From Tritrichomonas foetus (lineage: Eukaryota; Parabasalia; Tritrichomonadida; Tritrichomonadidae): DNA of 29,823 bases. This document shows positions 1 to 8,869 of this stretch, in pieces; position 1 is the stretch's first letter, and each line of letters begins with the position of its first letter. The notes under the pieces are model-generated. The model did no database searches, was not told the origin of the DNA, and saw nothing but the letters and a program-made list of their open reading frames with translations. The stretch is taken from the NCBI GenBank assembly GCA_001839685.1, contig MLAK01001173.1:1-29823 (forward strand), given 5' to 3'. A program made the translations under genes and the position numbers.

Positions 1-515
1 TCAATAATATACTCAAATAAATTCTATAAATACATTCAAATAAAATTAGGAAATACATTCAAATATTTGAATAGGATCATAAAAGTTCAGCCCTAGTTTT
101 AAATATTTAATTTAAATATGTATTTAAAAAGTTAATCAATATTTGAATAAAATGGTTTTGCGACTTCGATTTGCCTAAATATGATCTCCTTACTAAGGAG
201 TTTATTGCTATTAATTGCTTGGAAAGATGAGATGTTTATAAAAAGTCACATTTACCTCCATATTGCACTGAAAATTTTATAGGGGTATTCAATTGCTGTG
301 AAATCAATTGAAAGCATAGTTATTTTCAGAAAAAAGAGATCTTCATAATTCCGAATTTCTTAAGTATTAAATAAAATTTGATAGAAAAATATCGCTTTTA
401 GAATAATAATAAAATATTTGTGAGTGGAGATTTCCGAATATTGATAGAAATCTTGTTAACATGAGTGAAAGAAAAAGTTAATTAATATTAATTAATTTAT
501 TAATTAATTGAAACA
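1..515. other. AT-rich intergenic region
   Basis: No open frame of convincing length on either strand. The last ~40 bases before the next gene are almost pure A/T built from repeated TTAATTAA-type palindromic words (about 477-509). An AAAAAGTT element lies at 472-479, 36 bases before the ATG at 516. I see no RNA gene here. Confidence 0.5.
472..479 (+). promoter_or_regulatory. AAAAAGTT upstream element
   Basis: The octamer AAAAAGTT is 36 bases upstream of the ATG at 516. The same word in the same orientation precedes three other genes (starts 2128, 3136, and 23028 on the minus strand) at 19-43 bases. A promoter role is inferred from position only. Confidence 0.3.
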
Positions 516-1790
516 ATGAATCTCGGCTTTTTTATTCTCTTCGCACTCTTTCCGACCTTCTCTGTTTCAATCTCGATCGATATAACTCGAACAGAATTCG
601 CTTTATTCGACATTTCTCCACAAGAAGATCTTGAATTTCATATTCGATATCCACAGACATTACTTATTTTCCCAATGCATGAAACATTTACCATTGACGT
701 CTTTCGGCCAGCTGAAAATGAATCTTTCCAACTTGTCTCATCTATCAATTCTCAATATTCCAGTTTTGGTGCATTTTTCCCCAACGGGGGCTTCGTAAAC
801 GTTCACACCAGGCGCAACACACAAGCTGCTTTCTATTCAGTCATTAGCGACAGAAAATGTGTCCGCTACCTTGTTTCAACATACCAAAATGAAAATTTCT
901 ATGCATCAAAATCGAAAAGCGATTTGAACAATATAACCATCGAAAATAACCAGGACGTTTGTTTCCTTCACATTTCCAACTCCCGGCCTGTCACAGCTAC
1001 GGTTAACTATTCAATAGAAGATGAATATGATTTCTTGTATTTTCAAGTTCACCAAAAAGAATTTCTGAAAGAATCTGATAAAATACAACAGAAGAGAGCA
1101 TCAAAAACAGAAAAATCACAAGTTGATAAAACAAACGATCAGAAAAAAGGGCAAATTCCAAAAAGTGACAAAATCAAGAACAAACATCAAAAATCCCAAA
1201 TTCTTGAATTACGTAATTTAATTAGCTCTAGAAGTAAAAATAGAGATAAGAAAAAGAAGAACGAATTTCCAGTCGAAAAAGTTTTCACAGGCGACGGTTA
1301 TTCAGAATTTTTGAGTACAAATATTTCAATGATTGTTTGGCACTCAGATCCATCAACGCTTTCAAGTTATTTTGATATACAACTCACATCAAATTCTACA
1401 CTACCTGAATTTAGAACAAATTTCACAGCCGCCACTAGTGTTCCAACAATTTTAATCGACAAATTTGCTAAGCCTTACTACGAACGTGCTGAGATTGATT
1501 TGATTAACTCACAAGATAGTCATAAAACAGTAAATTTTGTCTATGCTGTTGCTTTTGCAGTATCGACTGTAGTTGTCATAATTGCAGGAGTCATCATCCT
1601 TTGCAGGAAGACTCCAGCAACTAAAACAGATAAGCAACCTCTCAACGAAGGATCCGATAGTGGTGTGGCTATGAGAAATAGCGAATCTATAGATGCTTTA
1701 ACTGATACAAATGAAATCCACATTAATGTAAGCGACATCGAAAATGGGAATGAAGAAGAAGATGAAATGATAAATTTGAATCAAATTTGA
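516..1790 (+). CDS. type I single-pass membrane protein, unknown family
   Basis: This encodes a 424-residue protein that I cannot assign to a family. Residues 1-19 form a typical signal peptide (hydrophobic stretch ending near FSVSIS). Residues ~341-363 form one strong membrane helix, followed by an RK stop-transfer and a 61-residue acidic cytosolic tail ending EEEDEMINLNQI. The lumenal or extracellular part has several N-x-S/T sites (for example NNIT, NYS, NIS, NST, NFT) and few cysteines. A Lys/Gln/Ser-rich, probably disordered insert at ~190-255 splits it into two folded parts. The topology is therefore type I, at the surface or in the endomembrane system. The ATG is the first in frame and begins the signal peptide. 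The gene ends with TGA. Adhesin, receptor or sorting-receptor roles cannot be told apart. Confidence 0.8.
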   Translation: MNLGFFILFALFPTFSVSISIDITRTEFALFDISPQEDLEFHIRYPQTLLIFPMHETFTIDVFRPAENESFQLVSSINSQYSSFGAFFPNGGFVNVHTRRNTQAAFYSVISDRKCVRYLVSTYQNENFYASKSKSDLNNITIENNQDVCFLHISNSRPVTATVNYSIEDEYDFLYFQVHQKEFLKESDKIQQKRASKTEKSQVDKTNDQKKGQIPKSDKIKNKHQKSQILELRNLISSRSKNRDKKKKNEFPVEKVFTGDGYSEFLSTNISMIVWHSDPSTLSSYFDIQLTSNSTLPEFRTNFTAATSVPTILIDKFAKPYYERAEIDLINSQDSHKTVNFVYAVAFAVSTVVVIIAGVIILCRKTPATKTDKQPLNEGSDSGVAMRNSESIDALTDTNEIHINVSDIENGNEEEDEMINLNQI

Positions 1791-2100
1791 TCGGCGTGAT
1801 GCGAGATTGAATGCTTTATGATCTGCTTTCAGATTAGTGATGGTTTACAATCAACTATTAATCATGTTGTAGCATCGAATTTTATAATTTGTTTTGTTTT
1901 GTATTTCTGTATTTTGAAATGAATGTGTAAAATTGTCTTTTTTGATTCGACTTTTTTTTTTCGTTTTTTTCTCCCTCCCACTTTATTATGATAGTAAGAA
2001 TCTATGAATAAGACTAATTATATTTGACTTTTCGAATAATAAAAAGAATTTTCATGGACCTCATAAGATTGATGCTCCAATTAAGACCATTTATATATTG

Positions 2101-2114
2101 AAAAAGTTTCATTA
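2101..2114 (+). promoter_or_regulatory. AAAAAGTT element joined to Inr-like TCATTA
   Basis: AAAAAGTT at 2101-2108 is immediately followed by TCATTA (2109-2114), which fits the trichomonad initiator core TCAYTW with A+1 at 2111, 17 bases before the ATG at 2128. Trichomonas vaginalis genes typically start transcription at such a site with 5' leaders of about 6-20 bases. The assignment is by pattern and position only. Confidence 0.45.
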
Positions 2115-2127
2115 GAAATAAACAAAG

Positions 2128-2790
2128 ATGTCAGAACAAGATTTCCTCAAGATATTGAAAGCTGGTTGGGAAGATAATCGTATTTATGTTTTACACGATG
2201 GCAATGATGCAATTATCATTGATCCATGTGAGGATTATCAAAAATTCATTAAATGCTTAGAAGAAGTTGGTTGTGAAAATCTTCGTATACTTTTGACGCA
2301 TGGGCATGAAGACCATATTTCTGCCATTCCAGGCCTCATGAAAAGATACCCGGGCGCCAAAATTTTAATCACACAAGAAGATCATCCATTTTTAACTGAT
2401 CCTGTTTTAAACGGATCAAGTGATACCAGAAATCCCATCAATTTAAAAGATTTTCTTCCATCTGTTGAAATCATCAAAGCAGGTGAAAGCATCGAAATTG
2501 GCTCACACAAGCTCGAAATTTTTGCCACTCCAGGCCACACTGAAGGAAGCGTCATTTTTATTGACGATGATGATAAATGTGCATATACAGGTGACACACT
2601 TTTCTGTGGAACTATTGGTGCTACTCATTTTCCAGGGGGCGACCCAGGCGAAATGATGAAGAGTTTGATCAAAATTTGCCAGAGGCTTCCAGACGATTAT
2701 AAAATTTACCCTGGTCATAGTGAATCATCCACGATGGCAAAGGAGAAGAAAGGAAACGTGTATATAATTGATGCTGCAAAAATGGCTTAA
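2128..2790 (+). CDS. metallo-beta-lactamase-fold hydrolase, glyoxalase II-like
   Basis: This is a 220-residue single-domain metallo-beta-lactamase-fold protein of the short, YcbL/glyoxalase II-like type. All metal ligands of the binuclear site are visible: H58, H60, D62 and H63 in THGHEDH, H137 in GHTEGS, D156 in GDTLF and H197 in YPGH. The family hydrolyses thioesters such as S-lactoylglutathione, among other substrates. The C-terminal helical domain of long glyoxalase II enzymes is absent, so the substrate is uncertain. There is no targeting signal, which suggests a cytosolic enzyme. The motif spacing resembles bacterial members, and lateral acquisition is possible but not shown. The stop codon overlaps a TAAA (2788-2791), the polyadenylation-signal context described in T. 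vaginalis. The start is the first ATG, just after an Inr-like motif. Confidence 0.9.
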   Translation: MSEQDFLKILKAGWEDNRIYVLHDGNDAIIIDPCEDYQKFIKCLEEVGCENLRILLTHGHEDHISAIPGLMKRYPGAKILITQEDHPFLTDPVLNGSSDTRNPINLKDFLPSVEIIKAGESIEIGSHKLEIFATPGHTEGSVIFIDDDDKCAYTGDTLFCGTIGATHFPGGDPGEMMKSLIKICQRLPDDYKIYPGHSESSTMAKEKKGNVYIIDAAKMA

Positions 2791-3135
2791 AGTTGTAGAT
2801 TTCATTTTCTGATTTATTCATATTTTTTCAAATATTTTTTTAATTAGTAAAAATATTAAATAGAATATTTCATAATAAGCATTTTGACATAATTAAATTG
2901 ACTAAATAGAATGAATTGGAATGCAAATTAAATATTAATTTTCAATATATAAGTGAGTTCTTCTTATTGATGTTAACTATTTGTTCCACCTCTTAATTTT
3001 ATTTCTTGAGTATATGATTTTAAACTTAAATTTGTGATCTCTTTTATTTAGGTATAGTGATATTTGAAGGACCATTTATGTTATGAAAAAGTTTATTAAG
3101 CATAATTAATTAACGTATAGTGATTATTAAAATTC
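2791..3135. other. AT-rich intergenic region
   Basis: 345 bases without a coding signal lie between two plus-strand genes. It holds an AAAAAGTT element at 3086-3093 and otherwise only A/T-rich sequence. I see no RNA gene or repeat. Confidence 0.5.
3086..3093 (+). promoter_or_regulatory. AAAAAGTT upstream element
   Basis: This is the same octamer, in the same orientation, as upstream of 516 and 2128. It is 42 bases before the ATG at 3136. No clear TCAYT initiator separates it from the gene, so it may mark an alternative promoter class. The role is inferred. Confidence 0.3.
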
Positions 3136-4218
3136 ATGAATGCCTCGACATTTATTACTGAACAGAAGCGAACAAAGACTTGCTTTGAAAAGAAATACTT
3201 AGATGCATTTGGAAATAGGCAGGAAAGGCGCCTTGATCTTCCTGGATTATCACCTGCATTAATTTCGAAAAGGCAGGAACTCGAAGAAATACAAAAAAAG
3301 CTGGCCGAAGAACGAATAGGATTCGAAAGGTGGACGCAAGATTATGAGCACAGAAAAAATGATCAAAATGCAAAAATCAGATTGTATCAAGATGAAGAGC
3401 TCGTTCATAAACAATTTAACAAGCAGGCACAAAATGATATAATTCGTACAAAGGACAACACAGATAAAGAGTTCCAACAAACACAAAAGCTTGAAATCGA
3501 ACTAGCTAACCTAAAATTGAAAGAACAAGAATTGGCATCAAAATTGAAATATCTTCGTGAACAAATTGATAAATGCAAACCGTGTGCAGATTTTTTAGAA
3601 GATATCGTAACTGCCACCAAGTATTTTGAAACACCTGAAGCTGTTCTAAATAAATATAAGTCATTAATTTCCACAAAAGATGACTGGTCTTCTACTCTAC
3701 ATAACGAGCTTGGATTGAATGATAAATTTACACAAAAGAAAGCAAGACTAGCTTTCCTAAAAAATCAATTAATTGAACGAAATCATAAGCTTTCAGTATT
3801 ACGTGAAGAACATGAAAAATCAATCAAAGAAAAAAGGTATAAACAAATCACTGTTATTAAAAATGCCGAAAGAACTGAAGAAAAAGAAGCTGAAATCGCA
3901 ACAATTCTTACAAGCATTGATAATATTTGTCGACAAGTTATTCAAAACCCAATCCAAAAAGTAAAATCACAAATGGCGAAACAGGAAGTGCCAACCACTG
4001 TTGAAGCAAAACTTGATATCATTAAAAATAGATTCCTTGATCTAATTGAAATCGTTGGTGATCCAGAGGTAACAAAAATGGTCAGAATGGAAGATGACTT
4101 ACGTGACTTTTTAAGAACATCAAGAAGAATTATTGAAAACCACAGTAGACTCACTACTCCAAAGAAGAACTCAATCTCTAAACTTTCTTCAAAAGTTGAT
4201 ATGGAAAACAATCTTTAA
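3136..4218 (+). CDS. coiled-coil protein, CCDC42/CFAP73 (DUF4200)-like
   Basis: This encodes a 360-residue, highly charged, largely coiled-coil protein. The N-terminal half fits the DUF4200 pattern: a segment after LSPALISKRQEL with alternating Leu and Lys/Glu, a conserved F-x-R-W-like position, and a long helix to about residue 150. It is followed by a FLEDIV...F-x-x-P-x-x-x-x-x-Y-x-x-L stretch like the one in CCDC42/CFAP73 proteins. Family members are axonemal or centriolar; Chlamydomonas MIA2/CFAP73 is part of a complex that regulates inner-arm dynein. This suggests a flagellar role, consistent with a flagellated protist. The C-terminal ~100 residues are basic, with Ser/Thr-Pro (TTPKK). 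The start is the first in-frame ATG; a second, out-of-frame ATG overlaps it at 3140. Assignment is from remembered family patterns, so the exact orthologue is uncertain. Confidence 0.65.
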   Translation: MNASTFITEQKRTKTCFEKKYLDAFGNRQERRLDLPGLSPALISKRQELEEIQKKLAEERIGFERWTQDYEHRKNDQNAKIRLYQDEELVHKQFNKQAQNDIIRTKDNTDKEFQQTQKLEIELANLKLKEQELASKLKYLREQIDKCKPCADFLEDIVTATKYFETPEAVLNKYKSLISTKDDWSSTLHNELGLNDKFTQKKARLAFLKNQLIERNHKLSVLREEHEKSIKEKRYKQITVIKNAERTEEKEAEIATILTSIDNICRQVIQNPIQKVKSQMAKQEVPTTVEAKLDIIKNRFLDLIEIVGDPEVTKMVRMEDDLRDFLRTSRRIIENHSRLTTPKKNSISKLSSKVDMENNL

Positions 4219-4593
4219 GTATTTATCTCGAAAGCTCTGAAAATTAATATTCATGAATTGATGTTGAATAAGCAATCATGCGTATTTTGTTTGTATTGTT
4301 AATAAAAAATTTGTAATGACTTTTATCAATTCATTTATTATTCTTTTGGTGCTACTGCGAATTCAGAAATCATATTCACCAATAAAAAAATATTATTTTG
4401 TTTCAGAAAATAATTAAAAATATAGGTAAATAATATTATGGAAAGAAGTTTTTATTTACAAAAGAAACATTGGTGATTGTAATGAGAAAATGCATTTTTA
4501 AGCATGCTAAACTCTTTTTGAATTTTCAAAAAAGATCTATTTAGTATGTTCGATTGAAGAAAGATCATGAATTGGTTTTGGATTGTTTTCCAG
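4219..4593. other. convergent intergenic region
   Basis: 375 bases lie between the 3' ends of two convergent genes. It contains A/T-rich sequence with several TAAA-type words that could serve polyadenylation from both sides. No convincing open frame is present. Confidence 0.5.
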
Positions 4594-5601
4594 TTATTTT
4601 TCTGAAAAGTCATTTTGAATCCATGAGTCAAGTGCGCCATTCTCATAAAATTTAGATATTTCCAACTGTAATTTATTTAAATTCTCCACTTTTACATTTC
4701 TGCAATCATTGAATGCAAGATCATCCTCATTTTGGTTGGTGTTTAAACTTTTTTTAAAATTGTCAAATTTCACAAAAGTTAAAATTAGGGGCATTTCAGG
4801 TGCTGGATTGATTTTATACATTTCATAATCAAGGTATTTTTTAACCTCCTCTTTATTTATTTTATTTTTAACGACATGAACAAACAAATTCACGATTTTT
4901 TCAATTTGACCTTTAAAAAATGATTTTCCTTCAATTAATAAGCAACAATACAGCTTATTTTGAAGAAAAATGGTTTTTATTACATCAAAAGTTTGAATCG
5001 TTTTAATGTTTGTGTTTTTAATTGATGTTGGTGAATTTGGGATTTGATTGAAATTTTGAAAAAGAAAAGTTCCTTCAAATAAAGAAGAAATATCGGAAAA
5101 TTCAAAATCAGATATTTCTGAAGGTGAATTAATATTTTCTTTTAAAAGTGAAAGAGGCAATAAATAATGAAATGAGAGAAGATCGACATATTTTTTTGAA
5201 GAAAACATAATTTTTTCGAAAAAGATGATTGATCCCAGAATTTTTGATGGAGCCATTTCGTGATTGATTCTTTTAATTAATTGATCTTTTTTCATTCCTT
5301 TTGGAATATTTAAAGTGAGTGAAACAACTGAAAAAATGGAATTACATTCAAATGGGCAAGCTTGCTGATAGCCAATCTTCCTCATATTATTTATATCTTC
5401 ATCACTTATTAATTGGAGAGAGCTAAGTGTACCAATAAGCTCTGTTTGAAGAGGACGAAGATTTTGAAATCGATTTACAATAAAACAGAGAGCAACTGAT
5501 GATTTAGTACTTGTAACTTTCATAAATGGATGCGGTGAATAATCACTATTTCCATAAATTATTTGTGGCTTTGTATAGGGGCGAGATAAAAAATTCCCCA
5601 T
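4594..5601 (-). CDS. putative N-myristoylated protein of unknown function
   Basis: This encodes a 335-residue protein that I do not recognise. It starts MGNFLSRP, which fits the N-myristoyltransferase motif (Gly2, Ser6), so attachment to a cytosolic membrane face is plausible. No membrane helix or signal peptide is seen. The sequence alternates hydrophobic strands and amphipathic helices, suggesting two folded parts (about 25-165 and 205-330) separated by a Ser/Asn-rich linker around 185-205. The ATG is the first in frame and is fixed by the myristoylation-like context. It ends with TAA. Its upstream region contains a 25-bp near-palindrome at 5721-5745. A role in vesicle traffic is possible for a lipid-anchored protein, but no motif shows it. 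Confidence 0.7.
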   Translation of the reverse strand: MGNFLSRPYTKPQIIYGNSDYSPHPFMKVTSTKSSVALCFIVNRFQNLRPLQTELIGTLSSLQLISDEDINNMRKIGYQQACPFECNSIFSVVSLTLNIPKGMKKDQLIKRINHEMAPSKILGSIIFFEKIMFSSKKYVDLLSFHYLLPLSLLKENINSPSEISDFEFSDISSLFEGTFLFQNFNQIPNSPTSIKNTNIKTIQTFDVIKTIFLQNKLYCCLLIEGKSFFKGQIEKIVNLFVHVVKNKINKEEVKKYLDYEMYKINPAPEMPLILTFVKFDNFKKSLNTNQNEDDLAFNDCRNVKVENLNKLQLEISKFYENGALDSWIQNDFSEK

Positions 5602-6241
5602 TTTTCAAAATTTTTCCCAAAATTTCCTGAGCAAAAAAACATTTGACGTACTTTGATGATTGAATGTATAAAATAAAATATGAAGAAAAGGATAACTGTT
5701 ACCTAAAAAAAGTTCTCAAAGAAGATTTTAGAATCTAAATTCTTCATTGAAGCATTCTTTTTGAAACCACAAAAAGAAAAGAAAATTTGGAAATATTTGG
5801 AAAAAATTTCTTGTTTTATTTTGACTTTTTTTAAATAGTTATTTCATCAACAACAAATTCTACTAAGCTGATAATTAGTTGTTGGTGTAACCGAAAACAT
5901 GTTTGTATTTCTTTTATTAAATTAACAAAAAAGACTATCAATGAAAAAATAAGAAAGATTTTTATTTAAATAACAAACAAATATCCAAAAATACTAAAAA
6001 ATTCATTTTTGCTCTCTAATTAACTCAATGAATCTCTTTCATGAAAGCTTAATATTCAAAATATCATTCATCAACATCTATTTCTAACTCAACCGTTATT
6101 TTCAAACAAAATATTCTATTCTATTTTAGATCCTTTTCCCAAATTATTAATCTTTGTGAACCTGATATATCAAAATTGACCTTGCTAAAGGTGAATAAAT
6201 TTCATCAAAATTATGATAATAAATAGCTTGTAATAAAATCA
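5602..6241. other. intergenic region with a near-palindrome
   Basis: 640 bases lie between two tandem minus-strand genes. The sequence is AT-rich with no plausible coding frame. It includes the 25-bp near-perfect palindrome at 5721-5745 and an AAAAAGTT in plus orientation at 5707-5714. Nothing else stands out. Confidence 0.5.
5721..5745. repeat. 25-bp near-perfect inverted repeat
   Basis: Two 12-base arms around a single central base, with core TTTAGA-A-TCTAAA and outer GAAGAT/TTCTTC, pair with one mismatch. It sits about 120 bases upstream of the ATG at 5601 (-). It could be a dimeric-factor binding site or a short hairpin; no function is shown. Confidence 0.45.
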
Positions 6242-7078
6242 TCATTTGGCATGAAGAAAGTTTGGAATAGGTACATCATTCTCTTCTAAATATAATGCAA
6301 AACTTTGACCAGTGTAGGTGCTTTCTATCGGTGCCTTAATTCTCCTCTCTTTGACCGGCTCATATTTATCTGCACCACTTGAATCCGCAACTTTGTGTAT
6401 TGCCCTCAAAAGACGTTTACGGCCTTTTGAAGGCGATTCTGTAGCAAGATTGTCAGTGATGCATCCGCTGAAAGGTACGGCGACCGTTTTTTCTCCATCC
6501 TGCTTGTTATTGTGACAATAAATCCAAACCTGGTTCTGAACTTCGGACGATAGAACAGGCTCATCACGAATGACCAAGTCGGAGATGCTTTGTGAAGGAT
6601 TAGACATGATGAAAGAATTCTTTTGCATGATTTGAGTGGAAAGGTCCTCCTCCCCATTTAGTGAAATTAGCGATCCATCCCTTTCTAGATCCAATGTGTT
6701 TCCGGTGGCCGTTGGAACGAAATATGGAGTGGATGTATCGATATCCATGGCTAGTGGCTTCTGGGCACTTTCGAAGTGGGTAAGTTTTATCTGTTGTAAG
6801 CGGGAAGGCGTTTTGTACATTATATTGGCTTGAGGATCGATATTTAAAGAGTCGTTAATAGTCGATATTTCATCTTCATTGAAACCGATTGATGAGTGGG
6901 CAAGAAAAGGAAGCTGTCGTTCGGGCTTCTTTGGAGGTGTCTGCGTGTTTCCGGGAATGTTTAAATCGCGTGATACTGAATTCGATCTGGATTTGAGATT
7001 TCGTTTGATCGGTTTGATGATAACCCACGGGAGTCCAGTGTTATGCAGTGTGGCATTTCGTACATCCTTTTTGCTCAT
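6242..7078 (-). CDS. hypothetical low-complexity protein
   Basis: This encodes a 278-residue protein with no family I recognise. It is polar and probably mostly disordered: a basic N-terminus (residues ~20-35, RNLKSRSNS), Thr-Pro/Ser-Pro sites (TQTPPKKP, KTPSR, ESPSKGRKR) and a basic patch near residue 220 (KGRKRLLRA) that could act as a nuclear localisation signal. A small ordered segment is possible near VQNQVWIYCHNN (about 180-195) and at the C-terminus. Composition is less AT-rich than its surroundings, which supports real coding. The first in-frame ATG is used, and it ends with TGA. Possible phosphoregulation by proline-directed kinases is inference only. Confidence 0.7.
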   Translation of the reverse strand: MSKKDVRNATLHNTGLPWVIIKPIKRNLKSRSNSVSRDLNIPGNTQTPPKKPERQLPFLAHSSIGFNEDEISTINDSLNIDPQANIMYKTPSRLQQIKLTHFESAQKPLAMDIDTSTPYFVPTATGNTLDLERDGSLISLNGEEDLSTQIMQKNSFIMSNPSQSISDLVIRDEPVLSSEVQNQVWIYCHNNKQDGEKTVAVPFSGCITDNLATESPSKGRKRLLRAIHKVADSSGADKYEPVKERRIKAPIESTYTGQSFALYLEENDVPIPNFLHAK

Positions 7079-7439
7079 TCTAAATAATCAAAGAACTGAA
7101 TTCGTTGGGGATTATGAGATTTGAATAGTTTATTTTGGTTATTTACTAATCTAACGTTCTCTAAGACCAGTTTAATTCTGAAATTTAATACTTTCAATTT
7201 CGACCGAATATCAATTCAAATTATTACTCAACTTATCAAAAAAAAAGTGCCATCATGATGAAAAAACAAACAAAAAGTGACATCTGCTTTGCCCATTTTA
7301 CAAAAAGTTTCCATATTTTCAAAAAGTTAAAATCTAACAAAAAGTTTACTACATCCACTTTTTGAATAAAATTATAGAATATCTAATATTCATTGGGCTT
7401 TTTTCTTGCTATAACCATTCATGTTTCTCTCTTTGTAGA
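7079..7439. other. intergenic region with clustered AAAAAGTT words
   Basis: 361 bases lie between the divergent hypothetical gene and the Sel1-like pseudogene. Three exact AAAAAGTT words at 7302, 7321 and 7339 are spaced 19 and 18 bases apart, and two AAAAAGTG variants lie just upstream (near 7243 and at 7272). They point toward the pseudogene, so they may be the remains of its promoter region. Confidence 0.4.
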
Positions 7440-8660
7440 TGCTTTAATTGTGCTAGGACTTGAACTTCTTGATATTGATGAGCAGCTAAGAATATTTCTC
7501 AGTTCAAATGATCATCAGTTCATCTATGATATTGGAAGAAAAATATTTCATCTACTTTAAGATGAAACCGAAAAAGATTCAGAAATATTATTTAATCTTC
7601 TGTAAGCAGTATCAGAATCTAAAATTTATTGGTTTTGGAATCATATTATATTCATGAATTATATTATTTTGAGGGAATTTATCTAGTTTCTAAAAATATC
7701 CTAAATCATTTGATTATTTTCGCTTAATCACTTATTTTCTTTATTCAGATTCAAGGAGATTGAATCCCATCAACCTCGAATTAATATAAAACTCCAAAAT
7801 TGCCATTTCAAAACAATCTCACGTAAAATGGATATATTGGAAGAAGAAATTAAGAATGGATATTATCAAAAAATCAATATTGCTAAGAACAACCAAAATA
7901 ACGACAGAAAAATACCATCGAAAAGCAAGAAAAGAAATTGACGATATTGTTTCATATTTGTTTCTTTATTTAGGTTTCATTTAAAAAAATTTACATGATT
8001 TCAAAAATGCCTATCAAATGTTTATTCAATCAGCTTGTCTTCATAATTATGATTCATTAGCATGGGTTGCTCTTTATATAATATCAGGAAGAGGTGGATC
8101 TCCCCAAAATACAATTGAATCAATGAAACTTTTGCTATTATTTAGTCAAAAAAGTAGTTCTTATACTTGTAATACTCTTGCTGAAACTTATTACTATGGT
8201 TATTATTGTTTAATGAATGATTACAAAAGCCTTCATTATCTTTGTAAAGCAACTTTATCCTTAAATTTGATAGCTTCTTCATTAATAAGTGGCTATCAAA
8301 TATAATAGGGTTTATGTTCTTATATTTCATTGGATTTAAATTATCTCTGAGTGCAGATCATTGATTTAATTTATATGTTAAAGGTTTACTTCAACAATCT
8401 CCACAATCAACTCGCAATTTATCGATTTCTTCTTCAATTCCAGAATTATAAACATCTTTATTTTTCGAAAACTAAGTCGACTTTTGGAAATGATTTTTTT
8501 TGTTGGGATTCATTTTTCTACATGCGAAAATAGAATCAAAAGAAGTTGTTTCAGAATGAGATTATAAATCCACAAAAGAAATTATAGATGTAGAATACAA
8601 GAAAGCAAATCCCCTTTCATCAAATCAGTAAAAAATTCAAGCAATTTCACAATTATTAGC
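7440..8660 (+). pseudogene. decayed Sel1-like-repeat protein gene
   Basis: Pieces of a protein-coding gene appear in several frames, interrupted by stops and shifts. From 7440 a frame reads DALIVLGLELLDID... and is broken by TAA at about 7558 and again near 7603. Around 7750-7940 another frame reads FKEIESHQPRIN... ending in a stop. At 7985-8303 a 105-codon stretch carries Sel1-like (tetratricopeptide-related) features: DFKNAYQMFIQSA, then DSLAWVALYIISGRGG, then a second half-repeat with a Y-Y-x-G turn. A further shifted fragment around 8500-8640 reads LLGFIFLHAKIESKEVV. Sel1-repeat proteins form large families in trichomonads and act as protein-binding scaffolds. No long intact frame or convincing start exists, so I call it a pseudogene. 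The outer limits are approximate. Confidence 0.55.
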
Positions 8661-8869
8661 AAATATTTTGACTTTTTATTTTATTTTATATTATTAAATT
8701 GGTTCTGTCTCATTGTACAAAACTATGATTTGCACTTCTGAACAGAATGAATTGTTTAACTCATATGATTCTTCTATCAATCATTCTTTTAGTTCACTAA
8801 AAAGAAAAAAATAGATTTTAAAAGAAAGAAGTTCCAAAATCAATCATGAAAACTTTACATATTCATTAT

